41,724 bases of DNA, from positions 1 through 41,724 of IMG/VR virus record IMGVR_UViG_3300001349_000032; one strand, 5' to 3'. This DNA comes from a virus. Shown piece after piece: positions 26,176-34,642 of this stretch. A program made the translations under genes and the position numbers. The notes beneath the pieces were generated by a model. It saw only the letters and a program-made list of their open reading frames with translations. It was not told the origin of the DNA and did not search any database. Every line of letters begins with the position of its first letter. The stretch's first letter is position 1.

Positions 26176-29100
26176 TAGTAACTATATCCTCCACTACTCG
26201 AACTACTACTTGAACTACTACTTGAACTACTACTTGAACTACTACTTGAACTACTTGAACCACTCTGTATTGAATACGTCGAAGCTGCTATACTAGTTGT
26301 TCCGCTTTGTATTGCTAAATTTGGTTGGCTAGTTGCAATTGTAATTGCACCCTCGGCTTTTAGCCTATCAGCAGTTATTGAAGTAATTATTTCAACATCG
26401 TCGACTGTTGCTGCACTAATAAATATTTCATCAGCATTTGCTTTTATTTCTTGAAGACTTCCAAAATAACTACTAGGGTCTCTTGGCACTATTACAATGT
26501 TGCTTATATTTGTAGCCAATTGTTGCATTATGTAAGCACTTAGTTCGCCCCAGTAAAATGTTTCGCCAAAGTCCCAATTTGTTAAGGAAAAATATTGATC
26601 AATAGCTGCAATGATTTGAGATTTTAAATCATTATTATTTGTAACTTTTTCATTATTTTTTACCACTTTAAAAACTGCTTGCATTTTTGACTCACTTATT
26701 TTTCCAAATAAAGGTTTAAAAACTACTGGATGATAAATTAATTCATCACTAATAGATTTAATTTTGTTTATATCAGTACTGTATGTTCTATACAATAAAT
26801 CACTACTCGGCGGAAGCGGTGCAGTTGTTAATACTCCTGAAAGATATAACCTATAATTAGTATTATACTGCTTGGTTAATAGATACATATCTATTATATT
26901 AGTTGAACTAGGATCAATTCTTGTATTTTCATCAGTGGCATGTACGTATTGAAATTTAAGGTTATTTCTTCCAGTATATGCGTTATAATTATAGTTATCG
27001 GTAAGTGTTTTAGTTGTACTATTCAAATTGTAAAATAATCCTAGTGTCGTTGTATAAAATACAGGATTGTTTTCTGTTAGTGTATTAATACTTTCATAAT
27101 CAGTAACTATTATAATATTTTCGATTTGTTGATCAACATAATCATAACTTTCACTATTATTCTTTGTTATTTTTTTAGTAAACACATACTCAGTTGATTT
27201 AACTATTTTTTCAAATAATTCAATATCGTCAACTACTCCATCATCGTCGGAATCAGAAAAAGTAATTTCTAATTTTTTATTATTAATATAACCATCGTCA
27301 TTATAAAATGATTTTGAAACTTCCCAATTAAAATCAGTTGTATAAGCTAACGTATTAGTCGAGGCATTAACATCATTATTAATACTTAATACGCTAATAG
27401 TATCTTTAATAAGTTTTCCTGTTTTTGAATCGTATATTTTTTTATTTTGGTCAAAGAAAAATTTAACTTCATTATAACTTTCAAAAATATAGCGAAGAGA
27501 TCGGTAACTTACATCATAAGTAGTTCCGTTTGTTTCAAAAAGTAATATCCAGCTTGAGTCTAATGACTTACTAGTTGTATCGCCTGCTGCCGATGTACTA
27601 AAATTATTAACAAGATTTAAATCATCTTGTAGAATAATTTTCCATTGCTTGGTGTTTCTGTCATATCTTAAACCAAAAGTTTTATATGAAAATATTTGGT
27701 TTATCATTTCTACTTTAGTTAATGCTGTTAATGTCCTTACAAATTTTGGTTTAATTTCTGATAATATTGCTCCATTTGGAATTTTATCATTTAATGTAAT
27801 TGGTCCAAGACCTGTGGTTGTATTAGTTTTTCCATCAGTGTAAATACTTACTACCTTTGTCCATTTATAAGTAGAAGATCCTGCGTGACTTGCAGGGCCG
27901 GCCATCAATGTTCCATCTGGCATAAAATGGTATCCTTCTGGTGGAGTAAATTTAACCATAGCACCTGACTCAAAAAATCTTAAAGTACTTTCAGTATATG
28001 AACCTACAACTACAGCTATATCAGTAGAATCAACAATTTTACCTGTAGACCGATTAGTTTCTGTAGTAACTGATGACCATGTTAACCCTATTAATTGATA
28101 GGACTGATTTTGAAAATTATCTAGATAAAAATTTCTTACATTTTTATCTTTTAAAATAGATGATATTCTATTTTCAATTACACCTTCGATATCTGTACGA
28201 GTAACAAAACTAAACATTTCTTTTTTTGTTATGTTTTCCTTGTATAAAACGCCATCTGAACCAAAAATTCTTGTATTACTATATTTTCCAGTTGCATCAA
28301 CTAGATCATAATTACGATTTATTCCGCTAGCGGTTCTATTAACTGCTTTAGATTTTATAATATCTTGACTTATACCCAAAGGACCAATATTATAATCTTC
28401 ACCAGTAATTAACCTATTTTGTGTATAATAAGTACTTGGAGCATTATCACGAATACTATCTGAAGTTTCTGAACTAGATGCATTACTTACTGTACTTTTT
28501 AAGTCTAAATTTATTGTTAAAGTTTCTGACCTGCCAATACTACTAATATATGGCAACGAGACCGAAACATTACTAATATTTGCTGGTAATATTGTAAAAT
28601 CTCTGTTTACACTAGTTCTGTAATATATTCTAAAAGTACCTTTTGGTAAATCACCAAAAACACCATCAGAAAAACGCAAGCTTATTCTATCGTTAATTCG
28701 AGTAACAACAGAATAAAAAGACTTTATTCCTTTGTTTAAACTATTATAAACAACATTATTTCCTTCAACAGCTTCAACTTGTGTCCATAATTCTTGTTCA
28801 TTACCATTGGAATCTAGCTTGTATAGCCATATATCTGATTGATTTATATTTTCAGCATCAATATCAACTCTTTGGTTTGGCACTGGATTATCAATTACAA
28901 ATTCTCCTCTTTGTAATTGTCCTTGTACAAAATTAAGAAAGAATCCTGTATTAGAACTAGCAGCACCTTGGCCATTATCTCTATACAAAAAATTCATACT
29001 GCTAGATAATGTAGGTGCTGACTCGATAATTTCTGAGTCTTTGATTCCGGTACTTACTACTTCAAAATCTAACGACTGACTGCTTACTGCTTTGCTAAAT

Positions 29101-29699
29101 GCATAAACTGGAATTCCAACCTGTGCTAGATTAAATGCATATTTCTCTGTAGGAATATTAGCTACATTAGCAAATTCCATCGGCTGTCCAAATTTATTTT
29201 GTGTCATCATTGCTGCATTTAATACACGAACAAATTGTTCAAACCAGTCTCGATTTGTTGGATCGTTCCATGCAATTGATCTGCCACTTAAATTATTAGA
29301 ATTTGAATCAACTACATTTTCTGTAGTAGATATACTTGTAAATTTTAATAATCCTTTAGCTGCTTGATTTCTTTTTGGACTATAAGATAACAGTCTGGCT
29401 AAGCGTAGTACACTTTCTCTACGTTCGGCTAATTCAATAAAGTTTTCTCTGGCATTAAGATCAACACGGAAACTAATATTTTGTCCAAGAAAAGCCACCA
29501 TATCAATTAGTGCTAGATATTCTGAACTTTCAATATAATCATTAAAATCTTCAGGATAGTTAGTACGAAGATAATCAATCATAGTTCTTCTTAGATTATC
29601 AAAATCATAGCTTTTAAAATCAGCAAATTTAAAACTTTGATAGACTCGTTTCCAGTCTTCGGCTGCTAATAGTCTAGTTTGTCTGTCAGTTGAGGACAT
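26175..29699 (-). CDS. 6: Baseplate wedge protein gp6, 1174 residues
   Basis: Recognisable T4 gp6 family: the N-terminal ~110 residues carry the conserved block DWKRVYQSFKFADFKSYDFD, LRTNYPEDFNDYIESSEYLA, LGQNISFRVDLNARENF and RESVLRLARLLSY. The central part has SLRFSDG-x-FGDLP-x-G and FRIYYRTS typical of the gp6/gpJ-like core, and PSSYFGSLQEIKANADEIFI near the C-terminus. gp6 dimers join neighbouring wedges into the ring around the hub and change shape on sheath contraction. It is longer than T4 gp6 (660 residues), as usual for marine relatives. Odd: after residue ~1140 it ends in a run of about 25 serines followed by GGYSY, encoded by 12-bp tandem repeats. Start ATG 29699 has AAGGAAAG upstream. 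Confidence 0.93.
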   Translation of the reverse strand: MSSTDRQTRLLAAEDWKRVYQSFKFADFKSYDFDNLRRTMIDYLRTNYPEDFNDYIESSEYLALIDMVAFLGQNISFRVDLNARENFIELAERRESVLRLARLLSYSPKRNQAAKGLLKFTSISTTENVVDSNSNNLSGRSIAWNDPTNRDWFEQFVRVLNAAMMTQNKFGQPMEFANVANIPTEKYAFNLAQVGIPVYAFSKAVSSQSLDFEVVSTGIKDSEIIESAPTLSSSMNFLYRDNGQGAASSNTGFFLNFVQGQLQRGEFVIDNPVPNQRVDIDAENINQSDIWLYKLDSNGNEQELWTQVEAVEGNNVVYNSLNKGIKSFYSVVTRINDRISLRFSDGVFGDLPKGTFRIYYRTSVNRDFTILPANISNVSVSLPYISSIGRSETLTINLDLKSTVSNASSSETSDSIRDNAPSTYYTQNRLITGEDYNIGPLGISQDIIKSKAVNRTASGINRNYDLVDATGKYSNTRIFGSDGVLYKENITKKEMFSFVTRTDIEGVIENRISSILKDKNVRNFYLDNFQNQSYQLIGLTWSSVTTETNRSTGKIVDSTDIAVVVGSYTESTLRFFESGAMVKFTPPEGYHFMPDGTLMAGPASHAGSSTYKWTKVVSIYTDGKTNTTTGLGPITLNDKIPNGAILSEIKPKFVRTLTALTKVEMINQIFSYKTFGLRYDRNTKQWKIILQDDLNLVNNFSTSAAGDTTSKSLDSSWILLFETNGTTYDVSYRSLRYIFESYNEVKFFFDQNKKIYDSKTGKLIKDTISVLSINNDVNASTNTLAYTTDFNWEVSKSFYNDDGYINNKKLEITFSDSDDDGVVDDIELFEKIVKSTEYVFTKKITKNNSESYDYVDQQIENIIIVTDYESINTLTENNPVFYTTTLGLFYNLNSTTKTLTDNYNYNAYTGRNNLKFQYVHATDENTRIDPSSTNIIDMYLLTKQYNTNYRLYLSGVLTTAPLPPSSDLLYRTYSTDINKIKSISDELIYHPVVFKPLFGKISESKMQAVFKVVKNNEKVTNNNDLKSQIIAAIDQYFSLTNWDFGETFYWGELSAYIMQQLATNISNIVIVPRDPSSYFGSLQEIKANADEIFISAATVDDVEIITSITADRLKAEGAITIATSQPNLAIQSGTTSIAASTYSIQSGSSSSSSSSSSSSSSSSSSSSSSGGYSY
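26193..26260 (-). repeat. 12-bp microsatellite encoding the poly-serine tail of gp6
   Basis: Repeats of TACTACTTGAAC on the plus strand (about five full or near-full units), read on the minus strand as AGT/TCA serine codons. In frame, so slippage would add or remove four serines at a time without breaking the stop or the TAATG link to the giant gene. Confidence 0.9.
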
Positions 29700-29722
29700 G
29701 TGCGCTTTCCTTAATTATACAG

Positions 29723-29730
29723 TATTTATG
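29723..29730 (-). promoter_or_regulatory. CATAAATA late-promoter-like motif before gp6
   Basis: Minus-strand CATAAATACTGTATAATTAAGG in the 51-base gap between gp25 and gp6. Seven of eight bases match TATAAATA and fit the NATAAATA form; start expected near 29717, 18 bases before ATG 29699, leaving the AAGGAAAG ribosome site. Confidence 0.5.
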
Positions 29731-29750
29731 TGTATTAGAAAAGTGCGTGT

Positions 29751-30191
29751 TTAAATTAACCCATTGTCTCTATCAAATTCTAACTGTAAAAATTCACTAA
29801 TATTATATTCTAAATATGTTACTTCAAACTCAACTTGTATTCCTGACTCGTATGAATCAACATTAATAGCATCAACAGTTACTCGGGGATCTGATCCTAC
29901 AATTTCTGTTAGATTTTGTATAATAGACTGCTTTAGTGTATCAGTAAATGGCTCATATAATACATCCCATATTATGTTTCCAAATTCTGGATTTTCTAAC
30001 TTTTCACCTATTCGAATATATAAGTGGTTTAGTATGTCTTGTTTTATTATTGCAACATCAAATTTTTTAAATTCTTTATTTTCATCAACAGTACTTAGAC
30101 CTCGATATGACCTATTAGCAATAGGTTTGTTAATCGGTGAAACTGGTTCAACTTGAACCAATTTATATAAGTTTTTTTCTAATGTACTCAT
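29751..30191 (-). CDS. 25: Baseplate wedge protein gp25, 146 residues
   Basis: Member of the gp25/W family, the small lysozyme-like-fold (but non-enzymatic) wedge component that nucleates sheath assembly and is conserved in contractile tails. The signature is present: a run D-x-(A)-I-K-Q-DILNHLYIRIGEKLENPEFG, then IIWDVLYEPFTDTLKQSII and a C-terminal VTVDAINVDS ... VEFEVTYLE strand pair. Length is close to T4 gp25 (132 residues). It follows the lysozyme-domain gene by 12 bases with AAGG before ATG and precedes gp6, the same pairing of wedge partners that physically contact each other in T4. Confidence 0.95.
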   Translation of the reverse strand: MSTLEKNLYKLVQVEPVSPINKPIANRSYRGLSTVDENKEFKKFDVAIIKQDILNHLYIRIGEKLENPEFGNIIWDVLYEPFTDTLKQSIIQNLTEIVGSDPRVTVDAINVDSYESGIQVEFEVTYLEYNISEFLQLEFDRDNGLI

Positions 30192-30203
30192 TCTATATTT
30201 ACC

Positions 30204-31709
30204 TTATATTTTTAGACTTTTTATAGTTTTTTCTAACTCTTCAGCTGTTGCAATTAGTCCTTTTGTTTCTACTTTTGCTAAACTTACAAATTTTTCAATC
30301 TTATCTTTATTATTATCAAGTATGTCTTGTGCAGAACTAGCCAGTTGTTTTAGATCTTTATCTTCTAAATTAATTACATTAAATGGTGCTAGTTTAGCTA
30401 ATTCACTAGCAGCTTGAGTAACTGCTATTCCTCCGGATAATTTATTTGAAAGCAACGAAGTAGGGTCCGATAGTGATTTTATTTTTGAAGTAACTGACGA
30501 GGCAGCATTAGATATGTTTGAAGATACAGCAGAACTTGTACTTGATGAAACAATCGACGACACTGAGGACGCAGCACCTGAAATTGAATCAGGTACCCTT
30601 GAAGATATAGCCGAAGCAGCACCTGAAATTGCTTTAGACATGTTGCTAAATGATTGTGTTATAAGTTCATCTGGTATTTGCGCCGAACTATATGCTACTG
30701 TTTCATTTTGTGATGAAAATCTTCCAGCTGCTGCATCTATTGCATCAGTTCCTGACAGTCCTCCGGTAACTTCTAATTTTTTAACTAAATCAGCTGCTTG
30801 AGTTTCTGTTAGATTGGATACACCAGGATCATCAGTTGCTACTGTGCCTGCTTGCAACGACTGTGGTCCGGTACCATTAATTAAGATATCTTTTATTTTT
30901 TCACCTACACGAAAATCATATCTATCATCAAGTGGACTGATTACATTATAACCATATGGATTTCCTGGTGAAGGTAATGATCCTTTAGGTCCTGGCATAT
31001 TTTGATGTTTTTGTCCTCTGCGGCGTACACCTCCCATTGCTTGAATTTCGGCTTGTGTTAATGGTGAGAAACCTTCAGGCAAATATGATGCTGCATTAGC
31101 AATATCAACTTTGGTAACTTCTCCAGTTCCGCCGTTTTTAATATCAATTAATCCAGCTAAAAATGCATCTGCTTTTCCGTGTGCTGCATTAAGGCCATCG
31201 CCTGCATAATAACTTTGTCCTTTATTTACTATACGACGGTGACCTTGAGCTCTAAATGGCATCGGAACACTTGCAAATTCTTTTGCAAGATGTACTTGAA
31301 AATTAGCAGAATTTTCTTGAGATGAATAAGAATTTCCTTCGTGTATCAAAGATCCAGCTTTCCATTTATCCAATCGACGTATTGACTTCAATCTTAATAA
31401 AATTAAATAATCTTGTATATCAGGAGTAAAAATTGTTCTTTCAGGATCAAGCTTTGAAATCTTAACTACATCTAGTAGTGTATTTTTTATAAATTGATAA
31501 CGACCACATGCTGTAGATTTAAAACCTGATCTAATTCTTGAAATTTGAAAATCTTTAACCTGTTTGAGAGACATACGAATTAAATTAGGCTCTGTTGTAC
31601 TTGGCCAAAGTGCTGTATAAGGGTCTCCGCGAACACCAGTTGATTCTCCTTTTGCAATTAATGATAATAAGGCTTTATCCTGTTGTGTTATTTCAATAGT
31701 AGTGCTCAT
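30204..31709 (-). CDS. Tail-associated lysozyme (GH104/lambda R-like) with helical Ala/Ser-rich tail, 501 residues
   Basis: Residues ~10-165 resemble the lambda R / GH104 lytic transglycosylase fold: an early E in IAKGESTG (E22, aligned with the lambda catalytic Glu), the core STACGRYQFIKNTL (lambda: STGAGRYQLL), IFTPDIQDYLILLRLKSIRR and a closing FASVPM. It should cleave the glycan strands of peptidoglycan. The rest is not enzymatic: a Gly/Pro linker (NMPGPKGSLPSPGNPYGYNV) and a long Ala/Ser-rich region of probable helices (SGAASAISS, SSVSSIVSS) ending in a Lys/Glu-rich coil. Location inside the baseplate operon, not near a typical lysis cassette, suggests a virion enzyme acting at injection and replacing the lysozyme domain that T4 carries in gp5. 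Role as endolysin cannot be excluded. Confidence 0.8.
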   Translation of the reverse strand: MSTTIEITQQDKALLSLIAKGESTGVRGDPYTALWPSTTEPNLIRMSLKQVKDFQISRIRSGFKSTACGRYQFIKNTLLDVVKISKLDPERTIFTPDIQDYLILLRLKSIRRLDKWKAGSLIHEGNSYSSQENSANFQVHLAKEFASVPMPFRAQGHRRIVNKGQSYYAGDGLNAAHGKADAFLAGLIDIKNGGTGEVTKVDIANAASYLPEGFSPLTQAEIQAMGGVRRRGQKHQNMPGPKGSLPSPGNPYGYNVISPLDDRYDFRVGEKIKDILINGTGPQSLQAGTVATDDPGVSNLTETQAADLVKKLEVTGGLSGTDAIDAAAGRFSSQNETVAYSSAQIPDELITQSFSNMSKAISGAASAISSRVPDSISGAASSVSSIVSSSTSSAVSSNISNAASSVTSKIKSLSDPTSLLSNKLSGGIAVTQAASELAKLAPFNVINLEDKDLKQLASSAQDILDNNKDKIEKFVSLAKVETKGLIATAEELEKTIKSLKI

Positions 31710-31718
31710 ATTTTTTCC

Positions 31719-31973
31719 TTATTTTATATATTTTTTTAATAACAAGTAAATTGTGTAACAAACAAACAAGTACGCTGTTGCTACACCTACGTCTATTAAA
31801 TGTTCTCGCATATGATATATAAATTCTATACCTGCTTGTACATCGCCCATATTGTCTGTGCTTTCGTTAATAGTTACGTTTTTTGTCCCTATGTTACCAT
31901 TGACTGTTTGCATCATCATTGACTCTAAATTTTGTTCTACTGGGCCGTCTAGCGGCACTGTGTGACTACTCAT
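31719..31973 (-). CDS. Small membrane protein, 84 residues, between gp5 and lysozyme
   Basis: ATG 31973 is chosen because AAGGAG lies six bases upstream; longer in-frame extensions run into gp5 coding sequence and lack a ribosome site. The N-terminal ~55 residues are polar (VNGNIGTKNVTINESTDN), then one hydrophobic segment at ~59-79 (LIDVGVATAYLFVCYTIYLLL) followed by KKYIK, giving a C-terminally anchored single-pass protein with positive residues at the end. Next to a peptidoglycan-degrading protein this could be a holin-like or pore-like protein, or a membrane-contact protein carried with the baseplate. No known family recognised; function inferred only from the membrane segment and neighbours. 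Confidence 0.75.
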   Translation of the reverse strand: MSSHTVPLDGPVEQNLESMMMQTVNGNIGTKNVTINESTDNMGDVQAGIEFIYHMREHLIDVGVATAYLFVCYTIYLLLKKYIK

Positions 31974-31986
31974 TATTACTCCTTTA

Positions 31987-34641
31987 CTATTGTGGGCCGG
32001 GTGTGAATGTTCCATCTTGATTATTTTCATTGTGCTGTACATCACTAGCAACATAATCATCTGATGTATCTCCGTATGCTGCTTCGTTGTACTCGTCAGG
32101 AATAAAATCAGGTGTGTTACTTTTAGTTGGAGGAAGAGAAGGTATTTCGTTATTTGCTAATTGTTCTTTTAAATCATAAGATCCGCCTTCGGCTTTAGCA
32201 GCACTAAAATGCATCGCATTGTTATACTCAGTTGCATCGCCTCCCCATCCAAGCCCATGTTTTTTAGCAAGTTCGCTAACGTTTTTAGGCATGTCAGTTG
32301 GCAGTTTTGTTCTTTTTGGTGAATAATAACCATTTGTTTCAGGATTGATATCAATAGCAGCACCAATAGAATGATAATTGTTAATAGGATGGCTCAATGC
32401 ATTTTTAGTAAAAATTCCGTGTATTTCTTTTATTAGATAGCCAGTAGCTTCAAGATCATTAATAAATCCCTGGAATGCTGGAACAAGTACTTTAGCAACC
32501 AATGCAGACGGTCCTGATTTAGTGTCTACGGCACCGACTCTATCTCCCTGCTCTTCTGGTATCTTAACTGTTCCTTGGGTAGTTCCTTTGGCTGTTGAAG
32601 TTGCACCATCTTGTCCTGTTCCTGGTGCTGGATCGTATACGTACCCCGAAGTTGAACGACCTATTGTATTTCTTAAAAATGTATCAGGAGTGAGAACTCT
32701 ATCATTTGACGGTAATTCGCCAGGTGATTCTCTGTCGGTTTTGGCTTTTTTAAACGCCTGTGGATTCATGTTTTCATGATGTGTCCACGGTTCGTGTTGC
32801 GGTGCTCTTGTGAGTATTGACTGATATGGTACAGCCTTTGATGCTCCTGGTAACATATAAGGCAAAGTTACAGTTGTTAATTTACTAATGGGCTGGGCAT
32901 CTGTTGGCTCTGTTGCATCGATTGCTGGACTAGCTGTTGTTCCAGCAGTCCCGTCGGCGCCAGCAGTAGCTTGGCCTGCACTATTTAAATGTACGTTTGT
33001 TCCAGCTAATGCAATATTTCCACTTGACATTAAACTAAGTTTGCCGCTGCTATCAAAATGCGAAGTACTGCCTGATTTTAAATTAAATGTTCCAGTTGAT
33101 TTAAGATGTAACGAACTACTAGAATCTACATTAAATGTTCCAGTTGATTTAAGATGTGTACTGGTTCCTGAATCGGCACAAAATGTTCTTGCTGCACTAT
33201 TAATAATTGACATTCCTGATTTTTGATATATTGATCCAGCTGCATCATTGTACATAAATGCTCCAGATTTATTATATGTACTATTTCCGCTTGTATGATA
33301 TAAGCTTTGTCCAGCAGTTTGATGAAAGGCACTGTCAGCTTTTTGAAATATGTTTGTCGATGAATGCAGATTATAATTATCACTAACAGTAGTTTTCATT
33401 TCCTGTTTAACATTAATATCATATGTTCCTAATATAGTATGTTTTGAGTCTGCACCAGTGTGTATTTCAGTATCGTGTGTGCTTTCTAAACGGATCCTAC
33501 CACTTGGTGCTCCATTTTCAATAGCATTTCCATCACTCGACCTAGCAGATGCTTTGATGTTAACATTACGACCAGCTTCAACATTAAAATCTCTTTCAGC
33601 TGTAAAATTAATATCATTATCACTCATTACGGAAATACTATCTTGTGCATGTATATCAATTTTACCATCTGATGATAATTCAATCCAAGCTGTTCCTCGA
33701 GAATTAGCAATGTAAATTAAATCTTCAGAATTATGTAATAATATTTGATGTCCTGTTCTAGTTCTTAAACGAATTAGTTCGTTTTGAGGAATAGTATCGT
33801 CGCCATCAGTTTCGTCATTTTCTCTACTTAGATATTCAGGTGCATGATCTGATGCATGAAAGCGTCTAACAAACTTATCATCGCCGTCGTCCATTACAAA
33901 CGAACTTCCGCCTAGTCTACTTCTAAATACATCTGCAGCCTGATCTTTAGTTCCCCGTTTTCCTGTTGGCGAGTCTATTCTTTTATCTAACGGACCGGGT
34001 GTATTAATACCAAACACTGCACTTGGTACTTCGCGCCTTGCACTTGATGTAGTAGTTCCTCTTGATTCGTCATCTAACAGTCCTTGAATTTCTAATATTT
34101 GTGTAAAATCATAGTTATACGGTTTAGGGTATAATGTTGGGTCATATTTATCAGGTGTTACTGTATGCTTATTGTATTCTCCAACTGGTAATTTTTTTCC
34201 AATTAGTTCAGGCGGAGTTCCAGGTGTAGTAAGTTCAGTGGCTGCATATCCTCCCGGAACCATAAAATTCATATAATCGTCTGGTATACAGGCAATCCAA
34301 TATCCATAATCGGCATGTCCTTCTGCAAAAATTACCAGCACTAACGTACCAATGTCAGGCGGGACCATCCACATACCATAACTTTGTTGTGTACTTCTAT
34401 AATTATCGTCTCCAGATGAACTTTCTAACGGTGTAACACCATAAAAAGGAGATGCATATTTTACAATACGTGTTTCAGATTCTTGCGAATCTCTATTTCC
34501 TGAGTTACCACTGTAGAGTAACTGAACTTTTAAAGATCCCATAAAGGTTTGATCAAGGTGACCTATAACTTTAGCAACAAAAGGTCCGCTGCCAATGCTG
34601 CTTGGTATTTTATGAGAGGTACGTTTAACTTGGTTTGACAT
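31987..34641 (-). CDS. 5: Baseplate hub/spike protein gp5 with C-terminal M15 peptidase, 884 residues
   Basis: The N-terminus (~20-130) is the gp5 OB-fold: GPFVAKVIGHLDQTFMGSLK, then YGMWMVPPDIGTLVLVIFAEG and GYWIACIPDDYMNFMVPG. Residues ~290-560 form the VgrG/gp5-type beta-helix, starting LIRLRTRTGHQILLHNSED and WIELSSDGKIDIHAQDSISV and continuing in eight- and sixteen-residue repeats. T4 gp5 (575 residues) has a lysozyme domain between these parts; here it is absent. Instead residues ~690-840 look like an M15 D-Ala-D-Ala/L-Ala-D-Glu peptidase: H757 and D764 in YHSIGAAIDINP and H811 in NAMHFSA are the expected zinc ligands. The trimeric spike would puncture the outer membrane and the peptidase cut peptide cross-links. 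Only one base separates its ATG from the upstream stop. Confidence 0.92.
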   Translation of the reverse strand: MSNQVKRTSHKIPSSIGSGPFVAKVIGHLDQTFMGSLKVQLLYSGNSGNRDSQESETRIVKYASPFYGVTPLESSSGDDNYRSTQQSYGMWMVPPDIGTLVLVIFAEGHADYGYWIACIPDDYMNFMVPGGYAATELTTPGTPPELIGKKLPVGEYNKHTVTPDKYDPTLYPKPYNYDFTQILEIQGLLDDESRGTTTSSARREVPSAVFGINTPGPLDKRIDSPTGKRGTKDQAADVFRSRLGGSSFVMDDGDDKFVRRFHASDHAPEYLSRENDETDGDDTIPQNELIRLRTRTGHQILLHNSEDLIYIANSRGTAWIELSSDGKIDIHAQDSISVMSDNDINFTAERDFNVEAGRNVNIKASARSSDGNAIENGAPSGRIRLESTHDTEIHTGADSKHTILGTYDINVKQEMKTTVSDNYNLHSSTNIFQKADSAFHQTAGQSLYHTSGNSTYNKSGAFMYNDAAGSIYQKSGMSIINSAARTFCADSGTSTHLKSTGTFNVDSSSSLHLKSTGTFNLKSGSTSHFDSSGKLSLMSSGNIALAGTNVHLNSAGQATAGADGTAGTTASPAIDATEPTDAQPISKLTTVTLPYMLPGASKAVPYQSILTRAPQHEPWTHHENMNPQAFKKAKTDRESPGELPSNDRVLTPDTFLRNTIGRSTSGYVYDPAPGTGQDGATSTAKGTTQGTVKIPEEQGDRVGAVDTKSGPSALVAKVLVPAFQGFINDLEATGYLIKEIHGIFTKNALSHPINNYHSIGAAIDINPETNGYYSPKRTKLPTDMPKNVSELAKKHGLGWGGDATEYNNAMHFSAAKAEGGSYDLKEQLANNEIPSLPPTKSNTPDFIPDEYNEAAYGDTSDDYVASDVQHNENNQDGTFTPGPQ
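33083..33157 (-). repeat. 27-bp direct repeat (period 48 bp) in the gp5 beta-helix
   Basis: An identical 27-base segment occurs at 33083-33109 and 33131-33157. It encodes LKSTGTFN in two successive 16-residue beta-helix turns. Identity at DNA level, beyond what the protein repeat needs, suggests a recent duplication or conversion of a helix turn. Confidence 0.85.
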
Positions 34642-34642
34642 A

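Noticed and set aside
30514-30801. Acidic, Ala/Glu-rich open frame on the plus strand
   Set aside because: It is the antisense image of the Ala/Ser-rich tail of the lysozyme protein, has no ribosome site and sits inside a strongly supported gene.
31974-32060. N-terminal extension of the small membrane protein into gp5
   Set aside because: No ribosome site for the longer form, while ATG 31973 has AAGGAG six bases away and avoids the gp5 overlap.
33126-33383. Alternative minus-strand frame of 85 codons within gp5
   Set aside because: Product is a Gln/Ile-rich translation of the beta-helix repeats in the wrong frame; gp5 covers this region with clear family similarity.
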